Assembly (NCBI GenBank): GCA_051984675.1 | Contig: JBPYFK010000168.1 | Location: forward strand, 1-33,992 | Length of the DNA stretch: 33,992 nt | Origin: JBPYFK01 sp051984675 | GTDB lineage: Bacteria; Actinomycetota; Actinomycetes; Mycobacteriales; Pseudonocardiaceae | Direction of reading: 5' to 3' | In this document: positions 16,012 through 24,057 of the stretch, in pieces | How the letters are laid out: every line of letters starts with the position of its first letter | Position numbering within the stretch: the first letter of the stretch is position 1 | The notes under the pieces: generated by a model | Database searches by the model: none | What the model saw: the letters and a program-made list of their open reading frames with translations, nothing else | Told to the model about the DNA's origin: nothing | Position numbers and translations under genes: made by a program

Positions 16012-16017
16012 CCCAAC

Positions 16018-17211
16018 TCACTTGAGAATCTTGGTGACGCGACCCGCACCCACCGTGCGGCCACCCTCACGGATGGCGAAGCGCAGCCCTTCCTCCATCG
16101 CGATGGGCTGGATGAGCTGCACCGTCATCTCGGTGTTGTCGCCCGGCATGACCATCTCGGTGCCCTCCGGGAGGGTCACCACACCGGTCACGTCGGTGGT
16201 GCGGAAGTAGAACTGCGGCCGGTAGTTGTTGAAGAACGGCGTGTGCCGGCCACCCTCGTCCTTGGACAGGATGTAGACCTGTGCCTCGAACTGGGTGTGC
16301 GGTGTGGTGGTGCCGGGCTTCACGACGACCATGCCGCGCTCGACGTCTTCCCGCTTGATACCGCGGATCAGCAGACCGACGTTGTCACCGGCCTGACCCG
16401 AGTCGAGCAGCTTGCGGAACATCTCGACACCGGTGACGGTGGTCTTGATCGGCTTCTCCTTGATGCCGACCAGCTCGACCTCCTCGTTCACCTTGATCTG
16501 GCCGCGCTCGACGCGGCCGGTGACCACGGTGCCACGACCGGTGATCGAGAACACGTCCTCGACCGGCATCAGGAACGGCTGGTCGAGAGCACGCACCGGG
16601 TCCGGGATGTTCTCGTCGCAGGCGTTGAGCAGCTCAACGATCTTCTGGCTCCATTCGGCGTCGCCCTCCAGCGCCTTCAGCGCGGAGACGCGGATGACCG
16701 GTACGTCATCGCCCGGGAACTCGTACTCGCTGAGCAGCTCGCGGACCTCCATCTCCACGAGCTCCATGATCTCCTCGTCGTCGACCATGTCGGCCTTGTT
16801 GAGGGCGACGAGGATGTAGGGCACACCGACCTGACGGGCCAGCAGCACGTGCTCCTTGGTCTGCGGCATCGGGCCGTCGGTGGCCGCCACCACCAGGATG
16901 GCGCCGTCCATCTGCGCCGCACCGGTGATCATGTTCTTGATGTAGTCGGCGTGACCCGGCGCGTCGACGTGCGCGTAGTGCCGCTTCTCCGTCTGGTACT
17001 CGACGTGCGCGATCTGGATGGTGATACCGCGCTGCTTCTCCTCCGGCGCCTTGTCGATCTCGTCGAACGGCGTGAAGGGGTTCAGGTCCGGGTGCTGCTC
17101 GTGCAGAACCTTCGTGATCGCCGCAGTCAGCGTGGTCTTGCCGTGGTCGACGTGACCAATGGTGCCGATGTTGACGTGCGGCTTGTCCCTCTCGAACTTC
17201 GCCTTCGCCAC
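16018..17211 (-). CDS. tuf: Translation elongation factor EF-Tu
   Basis: A 397-residue EF-Tu that delivers aminoacyl-tRNA to the ribosome as a GTP complex. GTPase motifs are G1 GHVDHGKT (19-26), G3 DAPGH (83-87), G4 NKAD (138-141) and G5 SAL (176-178). Domains II and III follow with no gaps. Positions linked to kirromycin or GE2270 resistance (the equivalents of Q124, Y160, G257, G275, G316 and A375 in E. coli) look wild type. The GTG start at 17211 is supported by AGGAGG about 8 nt upstream. It is the last gene of rpsL-rpsG-fusA-tuf, 127 nt after fusA. Confidence 0.98.
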   Translation of the reverse strand: MAKAKFERDKPHVNIGTIGHVDHGKTTLTAAITKVLHEQHPDLNPFTPFDEIDKAPEEKQRGITIQIAHVEYQTEKRHYAHVDAPGHADYIKNMITGAAQMDGAILVVAATDGPMPQTKEHVLLARQVGVPYILVALNKADMVDDEEIMELVEMEVRELLSEYEFPGDDVPVIRVSALKALEGDAEWSQKIVELLNACDENIPDPVRALDQPFLMPVEDVFSITGRGTVVTGRVERGQIKVNEEVELVGIKEKPIKTTVTGVEMFRKLLDSGQAGDNVGLLIRGIKREDVERGMVVVKPGTTTPHTQFEAQVYILSKDEGGRHTPFFNNYRPQFYFRTTDVTGVVTLPEGTEMVMPGDNTEMTVQLIQPIAMEEGLRFAIREGGRTVGAGRVTKILK

Positions 17212-17285
17212 TGGAATGTCCTCCTGGACTTGAGTTCTTTCCGCCGTACGCCTTGTCGTGCCAGGCGGAGTCGGTGTTGGGTCAG

Positions 17286-17328
17286 GTGTCCACCCCGCCA
17301 TGGGGGCGGGCCTCGACGGGGCGGACAC
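17286..17328 (-). other. Nested hairpin between fusA and tuf
   Basis: An inner stem CCCGCC (17294-17299) with GGCGGG (17305-17310) lies inside an outer pairing of GTGTCC (17286-17291) with GGACAC (17323-17328). It begins about 10 nt after the fusA stop on the minus strand. It may tune the ratio of tuf to fusA expression by partial termination or RNA processing; no T-run follows. Confidence 0.35.
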
Positions 17329-17338
17329 GCACTGGGGA

Positions 17339-19441
17339 TTACTCCCCGGTCGCCTTCGCGATGATCTCCTTGGCCACGTTCGCGGGAACTTCGCCGTAGG
17401 AGTCGAACTGCATCGAGTAGTTCGCGCGACCCTGCGTCTTCGAACGCAGGTCGCCGACGTAACCGAACATCTCGGACAACGGGACCAGCGCCTTGACGAC
17501 GCGGGAACCGCTGCGCTCCTCCATGGCCTGCACGTGACCACGGCGGGAGTTCAAGTCGCCGATGACATCACCCATGTGTTCCTCGGGCGTTGTCACCTCG
17601 ACGGCCATCAACGGTTCGAGCAGCGTGGGGCTGGCCTTCTTGGCGGCCTCCTTCAACGCCATCGATCCGGCAACCTTGAAGGCCATTTCCGAGGAGTCGA
17701 CCTCGTGGTACTGGCCGTCCGTCAGAGTCACCTTGAGGCCGACCAGCGGGTACCCCGCCAGTACGCCGTACTGCATCGCGTCCTGGCAGCCCTCGTCCAC
17801 CGACGGGATGTACTCCCTGGGGATGCGGCCACCGGTGATCTGGTTGTCGAACTCGTAGGTGGGGCTGTCCGCGGTCTGCTCGATCGGGTCCAGGTTGATG
17901 ATGACCCGGGCGAACTGACCGGAACCGCCGGTCTGCTTCTTGTGCGTGTACTCCAACTTCTGGATCGACTTGCGAATCGTCTCCCGGTAGGCCACCTGCG
18001 GCTTACCGATGTTCGCCTCGACCTTGAAGTCGGACTTCATCCGGTTGACGAGCACCTCCAGGTGCAGCTCACCCATACCGGAGATGATCGTCTGGCCGGT
18101 CTCTTCGTCCAGGTGGACCCGGAAGGTCGGGTCCTCCTCGGCGAGCTTCTGGATCGCCGTGGACAGCTTCTCCTGGTCGGCCTTGGTCTTCGGCTCCACC
18201 GCGACCGAGATGACCGGCTCCGGGAAGGTCATCGACTCCAGGATGATCTGGTCGTTCGGATCGCACAGCGTGTCACCCGTGGTGGTCTCCTTGAGCCCGA
18301 CCACGGCGTAGATGTGACCCGCCTGGGCCTCCTCGACCGGGTTCTCCTTGTTGGAGTGCATCTGGAACAGCTTGCCGATGCGCTCCTTGCGGCCCCGGGT
18401 GGAGTTGATGACCTGCGCACCCTGGGAGACCTTGCCGGAGTAGACCCGGATGTAGGTCAGCTTCCCGAAGAACGGGTGCACCGAGATCTTGGAGACCAGA
18501 GCCGAGAAGGGCTCGTCAGTGCTCGGCTTGCGGGACGCCTCGGTCTCGCTGTTCGGCAGCAGCCCCTCCACCGGCGGCACGTCCAGCGGCGACGGCAGGT
18601 AGTCGATCACCGCGTCCAACATCGGCTGCACGCCCTTGTTCTTGAACGCGCTACCGCACAGCACCGGGAACGCCTCGCGGTCGATGGTGAGCTTGCGGAT
18701 ACCGGCCTTGATCTGCTCGGTGCTCAGCTCCTCGCCCGAGAAGTACAGCTCCATGAGCTCCTCGTCGCTTTCCGCGACGGCCTCGACGAGCTGCTCGCGG
18801 TACCTGTTGGCGGTCTCGACGAGGTCGGCCGGGATGTCCTCGACCGCGTAGTCCTCGCCCTTGCGGACCTCGCCACGCCAGGTCAGCGCCTTCATCCGCA
18901 CCAGGTCGACGACGCCCTCGAACTCCGACTCGGCGCCGATCGGCAGCTGCAGCACCAGCGGCCGGGCGCCCAGGCGCTCGGTGATCGTCTTGACACTGAA
19001 GTAGAAGTCCGCGCCCAGCTTGTCCATCTTGTTGATGAAGCAGATGCGCGGGACCTCGTACTTGTCGGCCTGCCGCCAGACCTGCTCGGACTGCGGCTCG
19101 ACGCCCTCCTTGCCGTCGAAGACGGCGACCGCGCCGTCCAGAACGCGCAGCGAGCGCTCCACCTCGACCGTGAAGTCGACGTGACCCGGCGTGTCGATGA
19201 TGTTGATCTGATGGTCAGCCCAGAAGGTCGTGGTCGCGGCCGAGGTGATGGTGATCCCTCGGGCCTGCTCCTCTTCCATCCAGTCCATCGTCGCGGCGCC
19301 GTCGTGCACCTCGCCGATCTTGTAGTTGATCCCCGTGTAGTAGAGGACCCGCTCGGTCGTGGTGGTCTTGCCCGCGTCGATGTGGGCCATGATCCCGATG
19401 TTGCGGACCTTGGTCAGGTCAGTCAGCACGTCGCGTGCCAC
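17339..19441 (-). CDS. fusA: Translation elongation factor EF-G
   Basis: A 700-residue EF-G, the GTPase that drives translocation and, with RRF, ribosome recycling. G1 AHIDAGKTT (19-27), G2 RGITITSAAT, G3 DTPGHVDF and G4 NKMDKLGADF are visible in order, followed by domains II-V with the conserved GMGELHLEV. GTG 19441 (VARDVLTDLTKVRNIG) is the family start; the open frame continues 13 codons upstream into non-conserved sequence. GGGGAAG lies upstream as a weak ribosome-binding site. It is 69 nt after rpsG. Confidence 0.97.
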   Translation of the reverse strand: MARDVLTDLTKVRNIGIMAHIDAGKTTTTERVLYYTGINYKIGEVHDGAATMDWMEEEQARGITITSAATTTFWADHQINIIDTPGHVDFTVEVERSLRVLDGAVAVFDGKEGVEPQSEQVWRQADKYEVPRICFINKMDKLGADFYFSVKTITERLGARPLVLQLPIGAESEFEGVVDLVRMKALTWRGEVRKGEDYAVEDIPADLVETANRYREQLVEAVAESDEELMELYFSGEELSTEQIKAGIRKLTIDREAFPVLCGSAFKNKGVQPMLDAVIDYLPSPLDVPPVEGLLPNSETEASRKPSTDEPFSALVSKISVHPFFGKLTYIRVYSGKVSQGAQVINSTRGRKERIGKLFQMHSNKENPVEEAQAGHIYAVVGLKETTTGDTLCDPNDQIILESMTFPEPVISVAVEPKTKADQEKLSTAIQKLAEEDPTFRVHLDEETGQTIISGMGELHLEVLVNRMKSDFKVEANIGKPQVAYRETIRKSIQKLEYTHKKQTGGSGQFARVIINLDPIEQTADSPTYEFDNQITGGRIPREYIPSVDEGCQDAMQYGVLAGYPLVGLKVTLTDGQYHEVDSSEMAFKVAGSMALKEAAKKASPTLLEPLMAVEVTTPEEHMGDVIGDLNSRRGHVQAMEERSGSRVVKALVPLSEMFGYVGDLRSKTQGRANYSMQFDSYGEVPANVAKEIIAKATGE

Positions 19442-19510
19442 GAGTTTCTTCCCCGTTCCTGAGCAGCGGAAGCTGTCCAATCGGCGGGTCGAGGCGGGCA
19501 GGCCCCGACC

Positions 19511-19980
19511 TCACCAGCGGTAGTGCGCGAAGGCCTTGTTGGACTCCGCCATCTTGTGCGTGTCCTCGCGCTTCTTGACGCTCGCGCCGAGGCCGTTGCT
19601 CGCGTCGAGCAGCTCGTTCGTCAGCCGGTCCACCATGGTCTTCTCACGACGCTGGCGCGAGAAGCTGACCAGCCAGCGCAGCGCCAGTGTGGTGGACCGA
19701 CCGGCACGAACCTCGACCGGAACCTGGTAGGTAGCACCACCGACACGGCGGCTGCGCACCTCCAGGGTGGGCTTGACGTTGTCCAGCGCACGCTTGAGCG
19801 TGACCACCGGGTCAGTGCCGGTCTTCTCCCGGCACCCTTCCAGCGCGCTGTAGACAATCCGCTCGGCCAGCGACCGCTTCCCGTCCCGCAGCACCTTGTT
19901 CACCAGCTGCGTCACCAGCGGCGAGCTGTAGACGGGGTCAGAGACCAACGGCCGCTTCGGGGCCGGACCCTTGCGGGGCA

Positions 19981-19981
<1 letters not shown>
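19511..19981 (-). CDS. rpsG: 30S ribosomal protein S7
   Basis: A 156-residue S7, the primary binder of the 16S 3' major domain that starts head assembly; in E. coli it represses the str operon. It begins MPRKGPAPKRPLVSDPVYSS and ends with the conserved HKMAESNKAFAHYRW tail. ATG 19981 overlaps the rpsL stop codon by one base, so the gap that carries the S7 repressor site in E. coli is absent here. Confidence 0.97.
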
Positions 19982-20355
<374 letters not shown>

Positions 20356-20388
20356 GGACCGGCTTTCTGTCAGCGTTCGCGTCTTGTG

Positions 20389-20406
20389 GGTGCTCGGCCG
20401 AGCACC
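20389..20406. promoter_or_regulatory. 18-bp perfect palindrome in the rpsL leader
   Basis: GGTGCTCGGCCGAGCACC reads the same on both strands and lies 34-51 nt upstream of the rpsL start codon. In RNA it would form a 7-bp hairpin with a 4-nt loop; in DNA it could be a dimeric-repressor operator. Its position inside the transcribed leader favours an RNA role. Confidence 0.45.
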
Positions 20407-20604
20407 GTCAGCACTGTGTACTTGAGACTCCCCCGGACCCCGAGGTCGGGCGTGTCGCCCACTCCTCGACCTGTTCGGCGCTCACGGCGTCCCTACGGGA
20501 TCACCCCAGTGGGTTTCAGAGGAGTTCCGCACATCCGTGCCAGGCTCCGTAGCCGGCGACCACGTGATGCACCCACCGGCACTGTATGCACAGGCATGCG
20601 GACC

Positions 20605-20623
20605 GACCCGATTGCGTCGGGTC
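20605..20623 (-). promoter_or_regulatory. Hairpin at the 5' end of the str mRNA
   Basis: GACCCGA (20605-20611) and TCGGGTC (20617-20623) form a perfect 7-bp stem with a 5-nt loop. It starts a few nt after the predicted transcription start (about 20626), so it would cap the 5' end of the rpsL mRNA. It may stabilise the message; a regulatory role is possible but not shown. Confidence 0.4.
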
Positions 20624-20632
20624 CGATCAATA

Positions 20633-20662
20633 AAGATACCCGTCCCGTTCGAGGGGGGTCAA
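20633..20662 (-). promoter_or_regulatory. Promoter of rpsL-rpsG-fusA-tuf
   Basis: On the minus strand TTGACC (20662-20657) is followed after 18 nt by TATCTT (20638-20633). The -35 matches TTGACA at five of six positions and the -10 fits TANNNT. It is the best promoter match in the window and stands in the right place before the str operon, giving a leader of about 270 nt. Confidence 0.6.
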
Positions 20663-20699
20663 AACGGGGTACCTGTGACGCCTACCCCAGCGCACAGCC

Positions 20700-20722
20700 C
20701 CGGCCCGGAACCCGGGTGCCGG
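20700..20722 (-). terminator. Possible terminator after the ADP-ribosylglycohydrolase genes
   Basis: CCGG-CCCGG (20700-20708) pairs with CCGGG-TG-CCGG (20712-20722), a 9-bp stem with a 2-nt bulge and a 3-nt loop, about 100 nt after the stop at 20822 and 38 nt before the str -35 box. No T-run follows. Confidence 0.4.
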
Positions 20723-20821
20723 AGGCGGACGAATGATCAGGTCACCTTCTGCTCCCCTACTCTACCGGTACTGGCAAGCACGGGGCGACACGAGATCAAC
20801 TCATCCGCTCCGGCACTCAAG

Positions 20822-23800
20822 TCAGCTCTCGTGGGGTGGCACCACGCCGTTGATCCGGCGCGGCGCGGGCTTCGGCGAGTGCGTGTCCGGGCCGAACAGG
20901 TCCCCGTGGGAGCGCTGCTGCGGATGCTTGGGCTCAGCGAGTTCACCAGCCGAATCGGTGGCTGCCGGCGTCCCCAACGCTGCCGGGTTGACCGGAGAAA
21001 GCGACCGCTCGGTCTGCTCTCCCGCGCGGGGCTCGGATGCCGGCAGCTCGCGGACCGGGTACCGCTCGGTCCACTCGGCGTCCGTGGGCTGCTGGGCGTC
21101 GAACCCAGGCGGCGCGCCGTCGCCCGGCTCGATCCCCACCCACGAGGCCAGGAACTCGCCGACGCCGAATTCGGCCACGCAGTCCAGCGCGGCCTGCTCG
21201 ATGACCTCACGCAGCTCCAGCTCCGCCAGCCACTGCATCGGCAGTGCCCGCACCCCGGCCAGCGCGCCGACGATGTTGCCGCAGATCGCGCCGGTCGAGT
21301 CGCTGATGCCGGAGTGGTTCACGGCCGTGCGCAGCACCAACTCGACGTCGTCACCGCCGGCAACGGCGGAGCACACGGCGATGGCGAGCGCCTCCTCGCC
21401 GACCCAACCCCCGCCGAGGGTGTCCGCCAACTGCTGCGGGGTGGGCACACCCCGGGTGCCGAGGTCCACGGCGGCCTTCAGCGCGAGGCTGGTCTCCTCG
21501 TGGTCCTCCCACGTCTCCAGGACCTGGAGGGCCAGCCACACTCCGTCGTCGAGGGAATGTCCGAGCAGCGCCTGCTGCACGATCACGGCCAGCGCGCCCG
21601 CGGGCAGGTAGCCGCTGGGGTGACCGTGGGTCACGGCGGCGAGACGCGCGCCGAGGTCGAACACCTCGGCGGGGTCGGTGGAGGACAGGGCGGCGGGAGC
21701 GGCCCGCATCACCCCGCCACACCCCTTCGAGTCGTTGATCCTCTCGGTGAGCGAGCCGGCCGGGTACCCACGCCCGAACCGCTCCAGCGCGCGGAAGGTG
21801 GTCTTGCCGGGCGCGCGGGTGGAGAACAGCTCGTCGACCCCGATCAGCCAGCCGTCCGGCACTGGATGCGAGGCCAGGAACGGACCGGCCGCATCCGGCC
21901 ACTCGACACCCTGGGTGTGCAACCAGCGCTGGTAGGCCAGCTGCAGTTCGGGCATCGGGTCGTCCGTGCCCAGCATCCGCTTGGCGACGCTGCCCCGGAT
22001 CAGCCCTTCCGCGGTGAACAGCGTCATCTGCGTGTCGTCGGTGATCGCGCCACGCACTCCGTATGCCTCGCGCAGACCGCGCGGCCCGCCCGGACCGAAC
22101 CGCTCGGCGATCTTCTCGGCGGAGAGGAACTCCAGGTCGGCGCCCAGCGAGTCGCCGAGCGCGCCGCCGAGGAAGCACCCCAGCACCCGCTCGGTCAGCG
22201 ACGGCCCTGCGTCGAAATCCTCGGCTAAGGCGTGTTCACCAGCCGAAACCTGCGCCGGCTGGGGCTGGCTGGCCGGGCCGGAGTCCGTTTCCGGCGCTGG
22301 CTCGGGCTCCGGCTCTTGCGGGGATTCGTGCTCGCGTTCGGATTCGCGCTCCTGGCGATCCGTACTGGGCTGATCGAATCCCTCGAAGGAGTACTCGATC
22401 TCCGGCTCGTGGTCGAACAGGGGTCCGGGCAGCTCTTCCGGCAGGTCCTTGCCGACCTCCGGCAGCACCGGTAGGTCGTACTCGGGTTCCCGCGTCTCCG
22501 GTTCTCCCGGAGTCTCCGCCCGCACGTCCGCATGCCGGCTCACCGGCCGGGGATTCTCGACCGGCGCGAAGTCGGGTTCCCGTGCCTCGAACCCGGCCAG
22601 GTCGATCACCATCGTGCTCTCGACGGCCTCCTCCGGGCGACCGCTGCCGAGCGTCGGCCGCTCGGATCTCCCGGCAGGCATCCACGTCCCCACCGGATGG
22701 GTCCCCACCGGATGGGTTCCCACCGGATGGTCTGTGTCGGACACCGACGCGCCCGGAATCGGCGTACCGGACGCCGGCGTGCGCGGCTCCGGCGCCGGCG
22801 CGGCGGTGGGGACTGGTGCCGGGCTGGACTGCGGCAGCTCCAGCGGCCCGGAGAACGCCGGCCGCTGGTCGGTGACGTAGCGCTGCGCCCACTTCGGCAG
22901 CGGTGGTGGGGGCGGCGGCGGGGCGAACGCCTCGGCAGCGTCCTCGCACAACGTCTCGATGATCTCGCGAAGTTCGAGCTCTTCCAGCCAGTGCCGCGGA
23001 ATCACGTCCGGGCCGTGCAGCGCGCCGGCGAGCTGGCCCGCCAGCATCCCGGTCACGCAGCTGTCCGCGGACTGGTTGACCGCGAGCAGCACGGCTTCCG
23101 CGAACGAGCCGGCGGCGGCCACCGACACCAGCGCCACACCCAGCTCGCCCGGAGCGTCGTCGGTGTCGAACTCGGCGTCCAGCATCGCGGGTTCGACCCG
23201 CTTGGCCTCGCGGGCGAGGAACATCGCGGCGTGGATCGTACGGCGTACCGCGGCGGGCAGCGAGGCGGAACTCCTCGCCAGCCGGTTCGTGTCCGCCATG
23301 GACACCGCGTCCCAGAGCGGAACGCCACTGATGACCTGGCTCAGGACGTCGGCGTGCAGACCGCTCGCGCCCTGCGCGTTGTGATCGTCGGTGAACAGGT
23401 GCGCGATGTCCGCGGCAGCGGTGAAGACCATCTCTTCGGAGGTGTTCCACACCATCGTGGGAGCGGTGAACGCGATGCAGTCGGAAACCCCGTTCCCCAG
23501 CGGCGGGGCGGCCGGGTCACGGGTCGGTGGCGGCTGCAGCGCCAGCCGGCCGAGTCCGGTCAGCGCGGCACCGGCCGGATTGCGGGTGGAGAACAGCTCC
23601 GGGCGCTCCAGCATCCAGCCGGCCGGCTCCGGGTGCGTCTGCAGGTACGCGGACATCGCGTACTCCCAGGGCACACCCTGCGTGTACAACCAGCGGAGGT
23701 AGTTGGTGCGCACTACGGGAGTCGGCAGCCAGTCCGCCGAGTCACCGTTGACCGCTTTGGCGCGCAGGAGCGCTTCGAGCGTGAACACCGCGAGCTGGCT

Positions 23801-24037
23801 CAGCTCGGTGGCTGCCCCGCGCCGGCCGAAGGCGGGCAGGTAGTCCATCACCCCGCCGAACCCGAACCACCGCTGGATCTCGGTGGAGGTCCTGGTCCGC
23901 ACCCCTGCGCCCAGCGCGTCCCCGACCGCGCCGCCCAGCATCGCGCCCCGGAACCGATCGGCCCAGGTCAAAGCTCGGTTGGCGCCGGCCGACGGGGACC
24001 CGTGCGGCCGCGCGAACCACGAGGAGTCATCGGTCAT
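20822..24037 (-). CDS. Tandem two-domain ADP-ribosylglycohydrolase family protein
   Basis: A 1071-residue protein of the DraG/ARH family, which removes ADP-ribose from modified targets. ATG 24037 has GGAG 7 nt upstream; the open frame runs further upstream but overlaps the neighbouring gene. Domain 1 (about 24-385) keeps the fold landmarks but has lost active-site residues: TEL at 77-79 replaces TDD, R47 replaces the catalytic Glu, and the last metal motif reads ADSCVT (324-329) instead of GDSDST. Domain 2 (about 614-955) keeps E636, TDDT (666-669) and NDSKGCGGVMR, but has GISDST (910-915), losing the first metal Asp. A Pro/Glu-rich acidic linker of about 230 residues joins them, with a three-fold HPVGT repeat and seven prolines at 373-379. 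It lies 20 nt after the single-domain paralogue at 24058. Residue roles are taken from ARH3/DraG by motif alignment; activity and target are unknown. Confidence 0.85.
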   Translation of the reverse strand: MTDDSSWFARPHGSPSAGANRALTWADRFRGAMLGGAVGDALGAGVRTRTSTEIQRWFGFGGVMDYLPAFGRRGAATELSQLAVFTLEALLRAKAVNGDSADWLPTPVVRTNYLRWLYTQGVPWEYAMSAYLQTHPEPAGWMLERPELFSTRNPAGAALTGLGRLALQPPPTRDPAAPPLGNGVSDCIAFTAPTMVWNTSEEMVFTAAADIAHLFTDDHNAQGASGLHADVLSQVISGVPLWDAVSMADTNRLARSSASLPAAVRRTIHAAMFLAREAKRVEPAMLDAEFDTDDAPGELGVALVSVAAAGSFAEAVLLAVNQSADSCVTGMLAGQLAGALHGPDVIPRHWLEELELREIIETLCEDAAEAFAPPPPPPPLPKWAQRYVTDQRPAFSGPLELPQSSPAPVPTAAPAPEPRTPASGTPIPGASVSDTDHPVGTHPVGTHPVGTWMPAGRSERPTLGSGRPEEAVESTMVIDLAGFEAREPDFAPVENPRPVSRHADVRAETPGEPETREPEYDLPVLPEVGKDLPEELPGPLFDHEPEIEYSFEGFDQPSTDRQERESEREHESPQEPEPEPAPETDSGPASQPQPAQVSAGEHALAEDFDAGPSLTERVLGCFLGGALGDSLGADLEFLSAEKIAERFGPGGPRGLREAYGVRGAITDDTQMTLFTAEGLIRGSVAKRMLGTDDPMPELQLAYQRWLHTQGVEWPDAAGPFLASHPVPDGWLIGVDELFSTRAPGKTTFRALERFGRGYPAGSLTERINDSKGCGGVMRAAPAALSSTDPAEVFDLGARLAAVTHGHPSGYLPAGALAVIVQQALLGHSLDDGVWLALQVLETWEDHEETSLALKAAVDLGTRGVPTPQQLADTLGGGWVGEEALAIAVCSAVAGGDDVELVLRTAVNHSGISDSTGAICGNIVGALAGVRALPMQWLAELELREVIEQAALDCVAEFGVGEFLASWVGIEPGDGAPPGFDAQQPTDAEWTERYPVRELPASEPRAGEQTERSLSPVNPAALGTPAATDSAGELAEPKHPQQRSHGDLFGPDTHSPKPAPRRINGVVPPHES
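22686..22730 (-). repeat. 15-bp tandem repeat inside the interdomain linker
   Basis: Three consecutive 15-bp units (GTCCCCACCGGATGG on the plus strand, the third with one change) encode HPVGT three times at about residues 437-451 of the two-domain protein. The period is a multiple of three, so copy-number changes would lengthen the linker without a frameshift. Confidence 0.85.
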
Positions 24038-24057
24038 CGACGTTCTCCAGTTCCTTC

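Larger units (their letters stand above)
15520..16017. other. tuf-rpsJ intergenic region with structured rpsJ leader
   Basis: No convincing gene is present in these 498 bp; several open frames are low-complexity readings of GC-rich spacer. Next to tuf there is a 12-bp hairpin terminator (15971-16011) and a second dyad with arms GCCACA and TGTGGC (15927-15943). Next to rpsJ there is a strong hairpin (15572-15600) flanked by direct repeats. I could not find a consensus promoter for rpsJ by eye. Confidence 0.6.
20356..20821. other. str operon promoter and leader region
   Basis: No convincing gene is seen in these 466 bp. The segment contains the 3' end signal of the ADP-ribosylglycohydrolase operon (20700-20722), the str promoter (20633-20662), a leader hairpin at its 5' end (20605-20623) and an 18-bp palindrome (20389-20406) close to rpsL. 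All gene-like frames crossing it are extensions of neighbours or antisense. Confidence 0.6.

Noticed and set aside
16018..17211. Possible elfamycin-resistant EF-Tu, as in producer actinomycetes
   Set aside because: The residues known to change in kirromycin- or GE2270-resistant EF-Tu look wild type.
22686..22730. Tandem repeat as a CRISPR or phase-variation tract
   Set aside because: Three in-frame 15-bp units without spacers lie within coding sequence; they encode HPVGT and cannot shift the frame.
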